Origin: Bacteroidota bacterium
Lineage (GTDB): Bacteria > Bacteroidota > Bacteroidia > Chitinophagales > Chitinophagaceae
Assembly (NCBI GenBank): GCA_023423285.1
Contig: JAFAFV010000142.1
Location: 1-30,772, forward strand
DNA: 30,772 nt
Reading direction: 5' to 3'
Every line of letters begins with the position of its first letter. The first letter of the stretch is position 1. Under the pieces are notes generated by a model. That model had not been told where the DNA came from and made no database searches. It saw only the letters and a program-made list of their open reading frames with translations. Below are positions 23,125 to 30,715 of this stretch, piece after piece. A program made the position numbers and the translations under genes.

Positions 23125-23855
23125 TACCGTTGCTGGCAATGTTCACAATAAAAACTGCGCCGGTTGGTTTTGCCCAGATGCTGTAAACTGACCAGACCCG
23201 CGCAAGTGGGGCAGACTTTTTTGGTGTGCATCAACCAGTTCTTTCTTAAAACAAATTCTTTTTTCCATTTATAAAAATCAAATGAATAATTGCGGGCTTC
23301 ATCAACCAGTTGTTTCAGTTTTTTAGCAGGCATTTTTCCCACTTCACTCAGCGGGTGCACGCCAATACGAAACAATACTTCATTTTTTATAATGTTGCCT
23401 ACCCCGGAGAAAATTTGCTGATCCAGCAGCGCATCGCAGGCAAGCATTTCAGGCTGCGCCTTTAACTTTTTTACCGCAGCTGTGGCGCTCCATTCATCAC
23501 TCATCACATCAGCGCGCCAATCAATAGCGTTTAAAAATGCTTCATCCACCATTTTTACCGAGCAGGTATAAAAATACAGGTCGCCATTGGTAAACTTTAA
23601 ATGCAGGCGAATACTCTTGTCGGGTCGCGTGACTTCATCAATACTATAAGATCCCCATAAAAGAAAATGAATTCTTACAACAGCGCCCTTCATCATAATA
23701 AAAAACTGCTTGCCCCAGCTTTTAAACTCCACAATGCTTTTCCCCGTTAGTGCATCCATATCTATTTTACCATTGCCCTTTGCCTGCTGTATTTTTTTTC
23801 GTTTAAATTTTCGTACGGCTTCTTTCAGTATCACAATGCTGGGTCCTTCAGGCAT
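23121..23855 (-). CDS. Formamidopyrimidine-DNA glycosylase / endonuclease VIII family (Fpg/Nei)
   Basis: 244 residues when started at the ATG at 23853-23855, giving MPEGP. This start is compelled by the family mechanism: Pro2 is the catalytic nucleophile that forms the Schiff base, and Glu3 is essential. A frame extending 28 codons further upstream would bury Pro2. The DNA-binding helix-two-turn-helix region contains DQQIFSGVGNIIKNEVLF (family ...GxGNxxxxE...), with Lys49 in SWGKQFF as the beta-strand lysine. The C-terminal zinc finger has CPTC and CEHC. It removes oxidised bases and cuts the abasic strand in base-excision repair. Fpg or Nei substrate preference cannot be settled by eye. It is divergent from ispG (82 bp apart) and converges on the acetyltransferase gene. 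Confidence 0.93.
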   Translation of the reverse strand: MPEGPSIVILKEAVRKFKRKKIQQAKGNGKIDMDALTGKSIVEFKSWGKQFFIMMKGAVVRIHFLLWGSYSIDEVTRPDKSIRLHLKFTNGDLYFYTCSVKMVDEAFLNAIDWRADVMSDEWSATAAVKKLKAQPEMLACDALLDQQIFSGVGNIIKNEVLFRIGVHPLSEVGKMPAKKLKQLVDEARNYSFDFYKWKKEFVLRKNWLMHTKKVCPTCAGLVSLQHLGKTNRRSFYCEHCQQRY

Positions 23856-23925
23856 AAAAAGTATTTTAACACCTATTACAATTGATATGCCGAAACGCGC
23901 AGCCTCCGCCCTCGGGCCTAAATTG

Positions 23926-23933
23926 TATCTTTG
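23926..23933 (+). promoter_or_regulatory. -7 promoter motif (TATCTTTG) for ispG
   Basis: Exact TAnnTTTG octamer ending 4 nt before the ispG ATG at 23938. It supports that start over the longer frame beginning at 23710 and implies an essentially leaderless transcript. Confidence 0.55.
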
Positions 23934-23937
23934 CCGC

Positions 23938-25983
23938 ATGGAATTATTTGCAGAATCGCTTACGCACTATAAAAGGTTGTTAACGAGAGAGGTTAAGGTT
24001 GGCGGCCTGATAATCGGCAACAACCATCCCATTCGCATACAAACCATGACCACCACCGATACCATGGATACTGCTGCCACCGTAGCACAAACCATCCGTT
24101 GTATTGAAGCCGGCGCAGAGTTGGTGCGCATTACAGCGCCCTCAAAGAAAGATGCAGAAAACCTGTTGAATATAAAAAACGAACTGAAAAAAAGCGGGTA
24201 CGATGTGCCGCTTATCGCTGATATTCATTTTACACCTAATGCCGCTGAAATTGCTGCCCGCATTATTGAAAAAGTACGCGTGAACCCGGGTAATTATGTT
24301 GACAAGAAGAAGTTTGAACAGATCGAATATACGGACGCTGAATATCTGGAAGAAATTGAAAGGATCAGAGAGCGGTTTACGCCGCTAATAAAAATCTGTA
24401 AAGAGTACGGCACCGCCATGCGTATTGGCACCAATCATGGCAGCCTTAGCGATCGTATTATGAGCCGCTACGGCGATACGCCTATGGGAATGGTAGAAAG
24501 TGCCATGGAGTTTTTACGCATTTGCCGCTATGAAAATTATCACCAGATCATTTTAAGCATGAAAGCCAGTAACCCGCAGGTAATGGTGCAGGCATACAGG
24601 CTGCTGATCAAAACCATGCACGATGAATTTGGTGAAATCTATCCGCTGCATTTAGGCGTTACCGAAGCCGGCGACGGAGAAGAAGGACGCATCAAATCGG
24701 CAGTAGGCATTGGTACGCTGCTGGAAGATGGCATTGGCGATACCATTCGTGTTTCGCTTACAGAAGATCCCGAGCTTGAGATACCCGTGTGCCGGGATAT
24801 TGTGAAGAGGTATGCGGAAGTGGACAAGTTGACAAGTTTACAAGTTGACAAGGAAGTGGAGCCCATATCATCGGTTCAACGGTTCAACCTGTTAACCACA
24901 AAATACAACCCCTTCCAATACACTAAATACAGCACGCAACCTGTTACCAACATAGGCACAGGACATGTGCCAGTGGTAATCTCAGATTTGAGCAAAGCGG
25001 GCAACCTTTCACCGCAAAGCCTGCAAAGTATTGGTTACAGCTACGATGAAGCACTGGATAAATGGCATATTGCCGATGCCGCGGCCGATTATGTTTATTT
25101 AAACAATCAAACCATTGGTTTTGAGCTGCCGGGTATGCTGAAAGTGATTATGCCGCACCAGCAATGGTTGCAAAATCAAAAAGCACAAACATTCCCTATT
25201 TATTGCCTGGAGCATTTTATTACCGAAACAAAGGTGCATTCCTTGCTAAACTTTGTAATGGTGGATTGTTATAGCCGGCACAGTAAAGATCACGAACTGA
25301 TAGATGCATTAAAAGATAAAACCAATGTGGTGCTGTGCCTGAGCAGTACCAACAAAAATGCCATGCAATCTGTGCGCCGTATGTGTATAGCGTTGCAGGA
25401 AAAAAACATTCATCATCCTATTGTATTTATCACAGATAGCAACTGGCAAACTGCCGATGAACACCTCATCCATTACGCCACCGAAACCGGCGCTTTGTTT
25501 TTAGATGGCTATGGTGATGGCATTTGCCTGGGCATGACGCAAAGCAGTTATGATGCCTTTGAGTCTTGGGGATTGCAGACAAGCGGCAGAACCTACGCTG
25601 CGCCTGCTGCCGGAGGACGTGTGGCCGCTTTTCTCAACAACACGGCTTTCAGCATTCTTCAGGCTACGCGTACACGTATTTCAAAAACGGAATACATCAG
25701 TTGTCCTTCATGCGGCCGCACTTTATTTGATTTGCAGGAAACCACGCAAAAGATTCGCTCCGTCACCAATCATTTAAAGGGTGTAAAAATTGCTATTATG
25801 GGTTGTATTGTTAATGGGCCCGGCGAAATGGCCGACGCTGATTTTGGATATGTAGGCAGCGGCCCCGGTAAGATCACGCTTTATAAAGGCAAAGAAATTG
25901 TAAAGCGAAATATTGACAGCGACATTGCTGTGGATGAACTGATCAGCCTTTTGCAAGAATACGATGCCTGGATAGAGCCTTAA
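23938..25983 (+). CDS. ispG: (E)-4-hydroxy-3-methylbut-2-enyl-diphosphate synthase, long form (IspG/GcpE)
   Basis: 681 residues from the ATG at 23938. IspG reduces methylerythritol cyclodiphosphate to HMBPP in the MEP isoprenoid pathway, using a [4Fe-4S] cluster. The N-terminal TIM barrel covers about 1-290 (NHPIRIQTMTTTDTMD, LIADIHFTPNAA, TNHGSLSDRIMSRYGDTPMG). The cluster residues are Cys589 and Cys592 (SCPSCGRT), Cys623 and Glu630 (GCIVNGPGE). The extra roughly 250-residue domain between them marks the long type found in Bacteroidota, Chlamydiae and plants, compared with about 370 residues in E. coli. Residues about 296-317 are encoded by 8-bp tandem repeats that look like intergenic DNA inserted in frame. 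A frame opening at 23710 overlaps the opposite glycosylase gene and is rejected in favour of the ATG next to the TATCTTTG motif. Confidence 0.95.
   Translation: MELFAESLTHYKRLLTREVKVGGLIIGNNHPIRIQTMTTTDTMDTAATVAQTIRCIEAGAELVRITAPSKKDAENLLNIKNELKKSGYDVPLIADIHFTPNAAEIAARIIEKVRVNPGNYVDKKKFEQIEYTDAEYLEEIERIRERFTPLIKICKEYGTAMRIGTNHGSLSDRIMSRYGDTPMGMVESAMEFLRICRYENYHQIILSMKASNPQVMVQAYRLLIKTMHDEFGEIYPLHLGVTEAGDGEEGRIKSAVGIGTLLEDGIGDTIRVSLTEDPELEIPVCRDIVKRYAEVDKLTSLQVDKEVEPISSVQRFNLLTTKYNPFQYTKYSTQPVTNIGTGHVPVVISDLSKAGNLSPQSLQSIGYSYDEALDKWHIADAAADYVYLNNQTIGFELPGMLKVIMPHQQWLQNQKAQTFPIYCLEHFITETKVHSLLNFVMVDCYSRHSKDHELIDALKDKTNVVLCLSSTNKNAMQSVRRMCIALQEKNIHHPIVFITDSNWQTADEHLIHYATETGALFLDGYGDGICLGMTQSSYDAFESWGLQTSGRTYAAPAAGGRVAAFLNNTAFSILQATRTRISKTEYISCPSCGRTLFDLQETTQKIRSVTNHLKGVKIAIMGCIVNGPGEMADADFGYVGSGPGKITLYKGKEIVKRNIDSDIAVDELISLLQEYDAWIEP
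24824..24888 (+). repeat. 8-bp tandem repeats inside ispG
   Basis: ACAAGTTG is repeated almost perfectly 3.75 times (24824-24853, one G-to-T change). After 19 bp, GGTTCAAC is repeated twice (24873-24888). An 8-bp unit shifts frame each copy, so the peptide made is not itself periodic. The tract encodes about 22 residues (roughly 296-317) at the join between the barrel and the middle domain of IspG. A related tract lies at 30496-30535. Confidence 0.75.
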
Positions 25984-26012
25984 GGCCGTATATTGCGTAG
26001 AAATCAACGATC

Positions 26013-26690
26013 TTGAACAGCAAATTTCTTCTCCGCTTTTTTGCAGCGGTTGTGCTGGTTTATTTTACCGGCATGGCATTACAAAGCAATATCATTATGC
26101 TTATTTCTAAGCCATTGCTTGTAACCACCTTGTTGCTTTATTTTATTATTACTACAAAAAATATTGCTTCGCGAATAAAAATACCCGCTGCCCTTGCACT
26201 TACATTTTCAGTGGCTGGCGATACGCTTTTGATGTTTGGTCAAAATGAAAAATTCTTCCTCTACGGTCTTGCCGCATTTTTAATTGCACATGTATTTTAC
26301 ATCATTAGTTTTCACATTATAAAAATTACTGAAAACGTTGAAGGCAGGTGGCAATGGGCCGTGCTGGTAGCTATTTACTATTTCTTTATTATCAGCATAT
26401 TAATGCCCGGCCTGGGCCAAATGAAAATACCCGTGCTAATTTATGGCCTTGTTATCAGTTTTATGCTGCTGGTAGCCATGCTGCTTTACGATATGGAAGA
26501 CAATAAAACAGCGCGTTACATCCTTACCGGCGCTGTATTTTTTGTACTGTCAGATTCGGTACTTGCCATAAATAAATTTCACCGCCCGCTTTTAATGGGC
26601 GGCTGGCTGATCATGACTACTTATATTGCTGCACAATACCTGCTGGTAATGGGATTAGCCAGATATATTGTACAAACAAAGAAACCTTAA
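26013..26690 (+). CDS. YhhN/TMEM86 family integral membrane protein (lysoplasmalogenase-like)
   Basis: 225 residues, almost entirely hydrophobic, with about seven to eight membrane helices. The family pattern is visible: ISKPLLVTTLLLY (TM2 region), FSVAGDTLLMFG with the conserved Asp in the third helix, FLIAHVFYIISF, and near the end FFVLSDSVLAINKF. Eukaryotic TMEM86 relatives hydrolyse the vinyl-ether bond of lysoplasmalogens; the role of bacterial YhhN proteins is less certain. The best start in frame is TTG (26013), because a stop lies four codons upstream and the first ATG (codon 21) would remove most of the first helix. It follows ispG by 29 bp on the same strand and may be cotranscribed. 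Confidence 0.82.
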   Translation: MNSKFLLRFFAAVVLVYFTGMALQSNIIMLISKPLLVTTLLLYFIITTKNIASRIKIPAALALTFSVAGDTLLMFGQNEKFFLYGLAAFLIAHVFYIISFHIIKITENVEGRWQWAVLVAIYYFFIISILMPGLGQMKIPVLIYGLVISFMLLVAMLLYDMEDNKTARYILTGAVFFVLSDSVLAINKFHRPLLMGGWLIMTTYIAAQYLLVMGLARYIVQTKKP

Positions 26691-26781
26691 GATTTACCAA
26701 AAGTTCATCTTATATCACCACGGTTTTGTGACTTATTGTTTAATTTTAGTTCCTATAAATTCACACTATAAAATTTGATTT

Positions 26782-27276
26782 ATGCAACTACTAAACGAAT
26801 TAAGAAAAGAATTAGAACAGGAATATCAGATCACAAGAAAATTTTTTGAAAGATATCCTGAAGATAAAAACGATTACAAGCCGCACGAAAAAAGTATGTC
26901 CATGCTGCCGTTGGCCGTACACGTAGGCGAAGTATTTGGCTGGCCCGGGTTTATGATACACACTGATGAAGTTGATTTTGCAAATGCCCCAGAGCGCCCG
27001 AAAGTTGAAACCAAGGAAGACCTTTTAAAATTTCTTGATGACAATTATAAGAAAAGTAAAGAAGTGCTGGAAAGTGTTACGGTAGAACAATTACAGCCAA
27101 GATGGGCTTTAAAGTACAACGGACAGGAAATAGCATCGTGGACAAAGTATGAAGCCATCCGCCACTCCCTGAACCAGGCTACGCACCACCGGGCGCAACT
27201 GGGCGTTTATTACCGGCTGAATGACATACCAGTGCCACCCAGCTATGGCCCCAGTGCAGATGATGAATCATTCTAA
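26782..27276 (+). CDS. DinB/YfiT-like four-helix-bundle protein
   Basis: 164 residues, no signal peptide. The DinB superfamily is a four-helix bundle with a His-triad metal site. Visible elements are an N-terminal helix with LRKELEQEYQITRKFFERYP, His47 in LAVHVGEVFGWPG, and the C-terminal helix AIRHSLNQATHHRAQLGVYYRL with His128 and His135/136 as further ligand candidates. Members include metal-dependent thiol transferases and many proteins of unknown role. Despite the name, a DNA-damage role is not implied. The gene has its own strong terminator and appears monocistronic. A near-match to the -7 motif (TAAAATTTG, one base too long) lies just before the ATG. Confidence 0.87.
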   Translation: MQLLNELRKELEQEYQITRKFFERYPEDKNDYKPHEKSMSMLPLAVHVGEVFGWPGFMIHTDEVDFANAPERPKVETKEDLLKFLDDNYKKSKEVLESVTVEQLQPRWALKYNGQEIASWTKYEAIRHSLNQATHHRAQLGVYYRLNDIPVPPSYGPSADDESF

Positions 27277-27287
27277 AAAAATTATTC

Positions 27288-27314
27288 AGTCCCGCAAAAA
27301 AGCGGGACTTTTTT
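27288..27314 (+). terminator. Rho-independent terminator after the DinB-like gene
   Basis: AGTCCCGC (27288-27295), loop of six A, GCGGGACT (27302-27309), then a run of T to 27314. The 8-bp stem is perfect and GC-rich. It lies between two converging genes and best fits plus-strand termination; the minus-strand side has a weaker T-run. Confidence 0.93.
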
Positions 27315-27318
27315 ATGT

Positions 27319-27798
27319 TTAGTTAAACATAGTATTTCTTTTACCAACAGGTTTATGCGATAATTTTCCCTGAGGCAGAGGCGTTTCTTCTTTGTAAGGA
27401 TTGGGAGCATGCGCTAACTTTTGTGGAACCGGTGCAGACGTATCTGTACCAGTTTCATTGTGCTCATTCAATTCGGCTGTTTCGGTCAACTCAGATGGCT
27501 GCATAACGGGTGCCGGAATAATGGGCTCTTTTTTAGCGGGTATTTTTTTTGTTGCCTTAGCCTTTGATGACGCTTTTTGAAGCGACTCTTTTTTAGCAGC
27601 CTTCTTTGGTGCCACTTTTTTTACCGCTGCTTTTTTAGAAGCCGCTTTCTTTGGTGCCACCTTCTTTACCGCGGCTTTTTTCACGGCTGTTTTTTTTGAA
27701 GGCGATTTTTTGTCCGTAGTTTTTTTTGCTGCTGCCTTTTTTAATGCTGCTTTTTTAGGAGCGCCTTTTTTGGCGGGGGCCCTGGATGCTTTTGCCAT
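27319..27798 (-). CDS. Histone H1-like alanine/lysine/proline-rich DNA-binding protein
   Basis: 159 residues from the ATG at 27796-27798 (MAKASRAPAKKGAPKK). The first 95 or so residues consist of A/K/P repeats, including two copies of AAVKKVAPKKAA separated by SKK, and resemble the tails of eukaryotic histone H1 and bacterial H1-like proteins. The remaining part is acidic then Pro-rich (PSELTETAELNEHNE) and ends KPVGKRNTMFN. Such proteins bind DNA non-specifically and compact the nucleoid; nucleic-acid binding is inferred from composition. A frame 21 codons longer starts with a hydrophobic stretch unlike this family and is rejected. The repeats make the gene prone to copy-number variation. 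It is divergent from nadB. Confidence 0.85.
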   Translation of the reverse strand: MAKASRAPAKKGAPKKAALKKAAAKKTTDKKSPSKKTAVKKAAVKKVAPKKAASKKAAVKKVAPKKAAKKESLQKASSKAKATKKIPAKKEPIIPAPVMQPSELTETAELNEHNETGTDTSAPVPQKLAHAPNPYKEETPLPQGKLSHKPVGKRNTMFN

Positions 27799-27919
27799 AT
27801 TGATTGATTTGGAGATCAAAAAAAGTAAACTATCCCGTAGCATTTCCAAAAAACATACCATAAAACAACAAGCTTGTTAAAGACATAAGGGTATTACACA
27901 ACATTTAAATAATATCTGA

Positions 27920-27927
27920 TAAATTTG
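27920..27927 (+). promoter_or_regulatory. -7 motif (TAAATTTG) for nadB
   Basis: Exact TAnnTTTG match 24 nt before the nadB ATG, in the divergent gap between the H1-like gene and nadB. No -33 TTTG at normal spacing is visible. Confidence 0.45.
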
Positions 27928-27951
27928 CTCCTCTCTATTTAAACAATCTTT

Positions 27952-29568
27952 ATGCAACAAGTAGATTTTTTAGTGATTGGCACCGGCATTGCAGGGCTTA
28001 CTTATGCCTATAAAATGGCCAATAAATTTCCCGATAAAAAAGTTCTGGTACTAACAAAATCTTCTGCTGATGAAACGAATACTAAATACGCGCAGGGTGG
28101 TGTAGCCGTGGTGTATGACCGCGAAAAAGATAGTTTTGAAAAACACATAAAAGATACGCTGATTTCCGGCGACGGCCTTTGCAATGAAAAAATTGTTGAA
28201 ATAGTAGTGACGGAAGGCCCGGACAGGATTGAAGAACTGATTTTACTGGGAACTAATTTTGACAAGAGCGAAGGCGGCGGTTACAAACTGGGTAAAGAAG
28301 GTGGTCACAGCGAATTTCGCATCCTTCATCATAAAGACATTACCGGCTGGGAAATGGAAAGGGCGTTGCTGGAATCAGTATATAATACCCCCAACATAGA
28401 AATTGTTAAGCACTGCTTTGTGATTGACATCATTACCCAACACCATCTGGGCTACCTGGTAAGCAAGGCCACGCCTGATACCCGCTGCTATGGCGTGTAC
28501 GCGCTCAACCTTGAAACAAATGAAATTGAAACCATTCTTTCCAATCATACATACCTGGCTACCGGCGGCAACGGACAGGTGTACCGCACCACTACCAACC
28601 CCGGTATTGCCACCGGAGACGGCATCAGCATGGTGTACCGTGCCAAAGGAAGAATCGAGAATATGGAGTTTATCCAATTTCACCCCACAGCATTATACGA
28701 GCCGGGGCTGGTGGGACAAGCCTTTTTAATTACCGAAGCCGTTCGAGGCGATGGCGGCATTTTGCGTAATAAAAAAGGTGAAGCATTTATGGAGCGCTAT
28801 GATGAGCGTAAAGATCTTGCCCCCCGCGATATTGTGGCCAGGGCCATTGACAATGAAATGAAGGTATCCGGTACCGAGCATGTGTGGCTGGATTGCCGCC
28901 ATTTTGGGCTGGAACAGTTTACCGGTCACTTTCCCAACATTTATGAAAAATGTAAAAGCATTGGCATAGATATAACAAAAGATATGATACCCGTGGCGCC
29001 TGCCGCACATTACAATTGCGGCGGTATTAAAGTAGATGAATGGGGCTGCACTTCCATCAGCAATTTATACGCCGTGGGCGAATGCGCCAGCACCGGCCTG
29101 CATGGCGCTAACAGACTGGCCAGCAATTCGCTGCTGGAAGCCATGGTGTTTGCACACCGCTGTTTCATTCACGTTTCTGAAAAGGTGGAAAAAAGCCAGG
29201 GAAATCCATGGGATCAATTCCCTAAAATACCAGAGTGGAACGCAAAAGGCACCAGCGATCCAAAAGAAATGATCGTGATCACGCAAAGCTTAAAAGAGTT
29301 GCGCCAGTCTATGAGCGATTATGTGGGCATTGTACGAAATAACTACAGGCTGCAACGTGCAGCACGCCGTATTGATATGCTGTGGGAAGAAACCGAGGAA
29401 CTTTACCGTAAGGCAAAAGTTTCGCCGCAATTGCTGGAACTGCGCAACCTCATCACGATCGGTTATCTCATCATTAAAGGCGCTATGTTTCGCCAGGAAA
29501 GCCGCGGTTTGAACTTCAACACAGATTACCCTGAAAAAAGTGCGCTAATACAAAACATCGTACTGTAA
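27952..29568 (+). CDS. nadB: L-aspartate oxidase
   Basis: 538 residues, essentially the length of the E. coli enzyme. It oxidises L-aspartate to iminoaspartate with FAD, the first step of de novo NAD synthesis. The dinucleotide-binding motif is GTGIAGLTYAYKMA (about residues 9-22). Further flavoprotein blocks are TKYAQGGVAVVYD, the loop GGGYKLGKEGGHSEFRILHHKD, ATGGNGQVYRTTTNPGIATG, and the active-site/FAD region AAHYNCGGIKVDEWG followed by GECASTGLHGANRLASNS. The C-terminal helical domain (RNNYRLQRAARRID) is complete. nadA and nadC are not in the window. A -7 motif precedes it and the acyltransferase gene follows after 59 bp. Confidence 0.96.
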   Translation: MQQVDFLVIGTGIAGLTYAYKMANKFPDKKVLVLTKSSADETNTKYAQGGVAVVYDREKDSFEKHIKDTLISGDGLCNEKIVEIVVTEGPDRIEELILLGTNFDKSEGGGYKLGKEGGHSEFRILHHKDITGWEMERALLESVYNTPNIEIVKHCFVIDIITQHHLGYLVSKATPDTRCYGVYALNLETNEIETILSNHTYLATGGNGQVYRTTTNPGIATGDGISMVYRAKGRIENMEFIQFHPTALYEPGLVGQAFLITEAVRGDGGILRNKKGEAFMERYDERKDLAPRDIVARAIDNEMKVSGTEHVWLDCRHFGLEQFTGHFPNIYEKCKSIGIDITKDMIPVAPAAHYNCGGIKVDEWGCTSISNLYAVGECASTGLHGANRLASNSLLEAMVFAHRCFIHVSEKVEKSQGNPWDQFPKIPEWNAKGTSDPKEMIVITQSLKELRQSMSDYVGIVRNNYRLQRAARRIDMLWEETEELYRKAKVSPQLLELRNLITIGYLIIKGAMFRQESRGLNFNTDYPEKSALIQNIVL

Positions 29569-29627
29569 AATTGTAAATGGTTACCGTCTTGTTTAGAAGG
29601 TGAAACCGTAACACCTGATCCCAAAAT

Positions 29628-30500
29628 ATGTACTACATCTTATATTCCATATTATATCTTTTTTCACTACTCCCGTTAAGGCTGATCTATGTGGTTTCAG
29701 ACTTCTTTTATGTGCTGGTATATTATCTCATCGGTTATCGTAAAAAAGTAGTGATGCAAAACCTGCTGATCGCTTTTCCTGAAAAAACAGAACAAGAGCG
29801 CACGCGTATTGCAAAAGATTTTTATCGCAGGTTTATTGATTCGATGCTTGAAACCATCAAGCTGCTTTCGGCGCCTGATAGTTTTTTTAAAAAACGATTA
29901 ACCGGAAACTGGGAGGTGGTTGATTCATTTTACGATACCAACAGGGCTGTTCAACTACACATGGGCCATAATTTTAACTGGGAGTGGGGCAATTTCGTTT
30001 TGCAAAAAAACATCCGCTACCAATTGCTGGGAGTGTACATGCCGATAAGCAATAAGGCACTCAACAGATTGTTTCAGGAAATGCGGGAACGCAGCGGCAC
30101 AAAAATGCTAAGCGCTCATCATATGGCCAAAGAGTTTTTGCCTTTCCGGGGCAAGCGCTATTGCCTTGGACTCATTGCAGATCAAAGCCCGGCAAGGATG
30201 AACAATGTAACCTGGCACACCTTCTTTAACCGCAAGACGGCTTTTACAACAGGGCCTGCTAAAAATGCGATTAAAAACGATACTACAATTTTGTTTGGAT
30301 ATATTACCAGACCAAAACGAGGTTATTATCATATCACATTTTCAGTAGCAGAAACAGAACCTGCTGCTAAAGCAGAACTGGAGCTTACAGAACAATTTGT
30401 ACGCTATCTTGAAAATGTAATTAGCAACAACCCATCCATGTGGCTGTGGAGCCACCGCCGGTGGAAACATGAGTGGAAGGGGGAGGAAGTCTCAGGTTGA
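29628..30500 (+). CDS. LpxL/HtrB-type lysophospholipid (lipid A) acyltransferase
   Basis: 290 residues. One or two N-terminal membrane helices (YYILYSILYLFSLLPLRLIY, then VSDFFYVLVYYLIGY) are followed by the lipid A late-acyltransferase domain. The catalytic H-x4-E motif is His114 to Glu119 in MGHNFNWEWG. Downstream blocks LGLIADQSPARM and SMWLWSHRRWKHEW are family signatures. It adds a secondary acyl chain to the lipid A precursor at the inner face of the inner membrane. Bacteroidota homologues may also make other acylated lipids. The stop codon falls inside an 8-bp-periodic repeat (30496-30535), so the last few codons may vary between strains. It follows nadB by 59 bp. Confidence 0.93.
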   Translation: MYYILYSILYLFSLLPLRLIYVVSDFFYVLVYYLIGYRKKVVMQNLLIAFPEKTEQERTRIAKDFYRRFIDSMLETIKLLSAPDSFFKKRLTGNWEVVDSFYDTNRAVQLHMGHNFNWEWGNFVLQKNIRYQLLGVYMPISNKALNRLFQEMRERSGTKMLSAHHMAKEFLPFRGKRYCLGLIADQSPARMNNVTWHTFFNRKTAFTTGPAKNAIKNDTTILFGYITRPKRGYYHITFSVAETEPAAKAELELTEQFVRYLENVISNNPSMWLWSHRRWKHEWKGEEVSG

Positions 30501-30535
30501 AAGTTTGAACAGTTGAAAGGTTTATAAGTTGATAA
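30496..30535 (+). repeat. Five degenerate 8-bp repeats at the 3' end of the acyltransferase gene
   Basis: Units are GTTGAAAG, TTTGAACA, GTTGAAAG, GTTTATAA and GTTGATAA. The unit is similar to, and partly the complement of, the 8-bp units in ispG (GTTGAACC complements GGTTCAAC). The tract begins within the last codons and stop of the acyltransferase. Confidence 0.6.
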
Positions 30536-30650
30536 GGAACTGAAGACCTTGTCAACCAGTTAACTGCGGTATGACAATGAAGTTAAAGTGTAAGCGTACC
30601 TTATTTTCGGTCAATTCAAAATTAGAGGATTTGTGTTGTTTTTTTTAGAC

Positions 30651-30715
30651 GGGTTATCCACTACCCGCTTCGCTTCAATTTGATTTAATGTTTCGCTTGC
30701 GGGTGTGGATAACCC
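30651..30715. repeat. Long inverted repeat with DnaA-box-like arms
   Basis: The left arm GGGTTATCCACTACCCGC (30651-30668) and right arm GCGGGTGTGGATAACCC (30699-30715) are complementary except for one extra base. The loop is 30 nt and itself contains TTCGCTT direct repeats. The right arm holds an exact DnaA consensus box on the minus strand (TTATCCACA, 30704-30712). The left arm has an 8-of-9 match (30654-30662). No T-tract follows on either strand, and the T-run lies before the left arm, so it is not a standard terminator. The rest of 30536-30772 shows no gene. Confidence 0.65.

Noticed and set aside
23710..23937. N-terminal extension of ispG
   Set aside because: It overlaps the glycosylase gene on the other strand. 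The IspG family begins near the ATG at 23938, which has a -7 motif just before it.
23856..23939. 28-codon N-terminal extension of the Fpg/Nei glycosylase
   Set aside because: The enzyme needs Pro2 at the mature N-terminus. MPEGP starts at 23855.
27799..27861. 21-codon N-terminal extension of the H1-like protein
   Set aside because: It adds a hydrophobic stretch foreign to H1-like proteins, which begin MAK-type.
30651..30715. Terminal inverted repeat as a transcription terminator
   Set aside because: There is no T-tract after the second arm on either strand and the loop is 30 nt. Its arms are better described by DnaA-box similarity.
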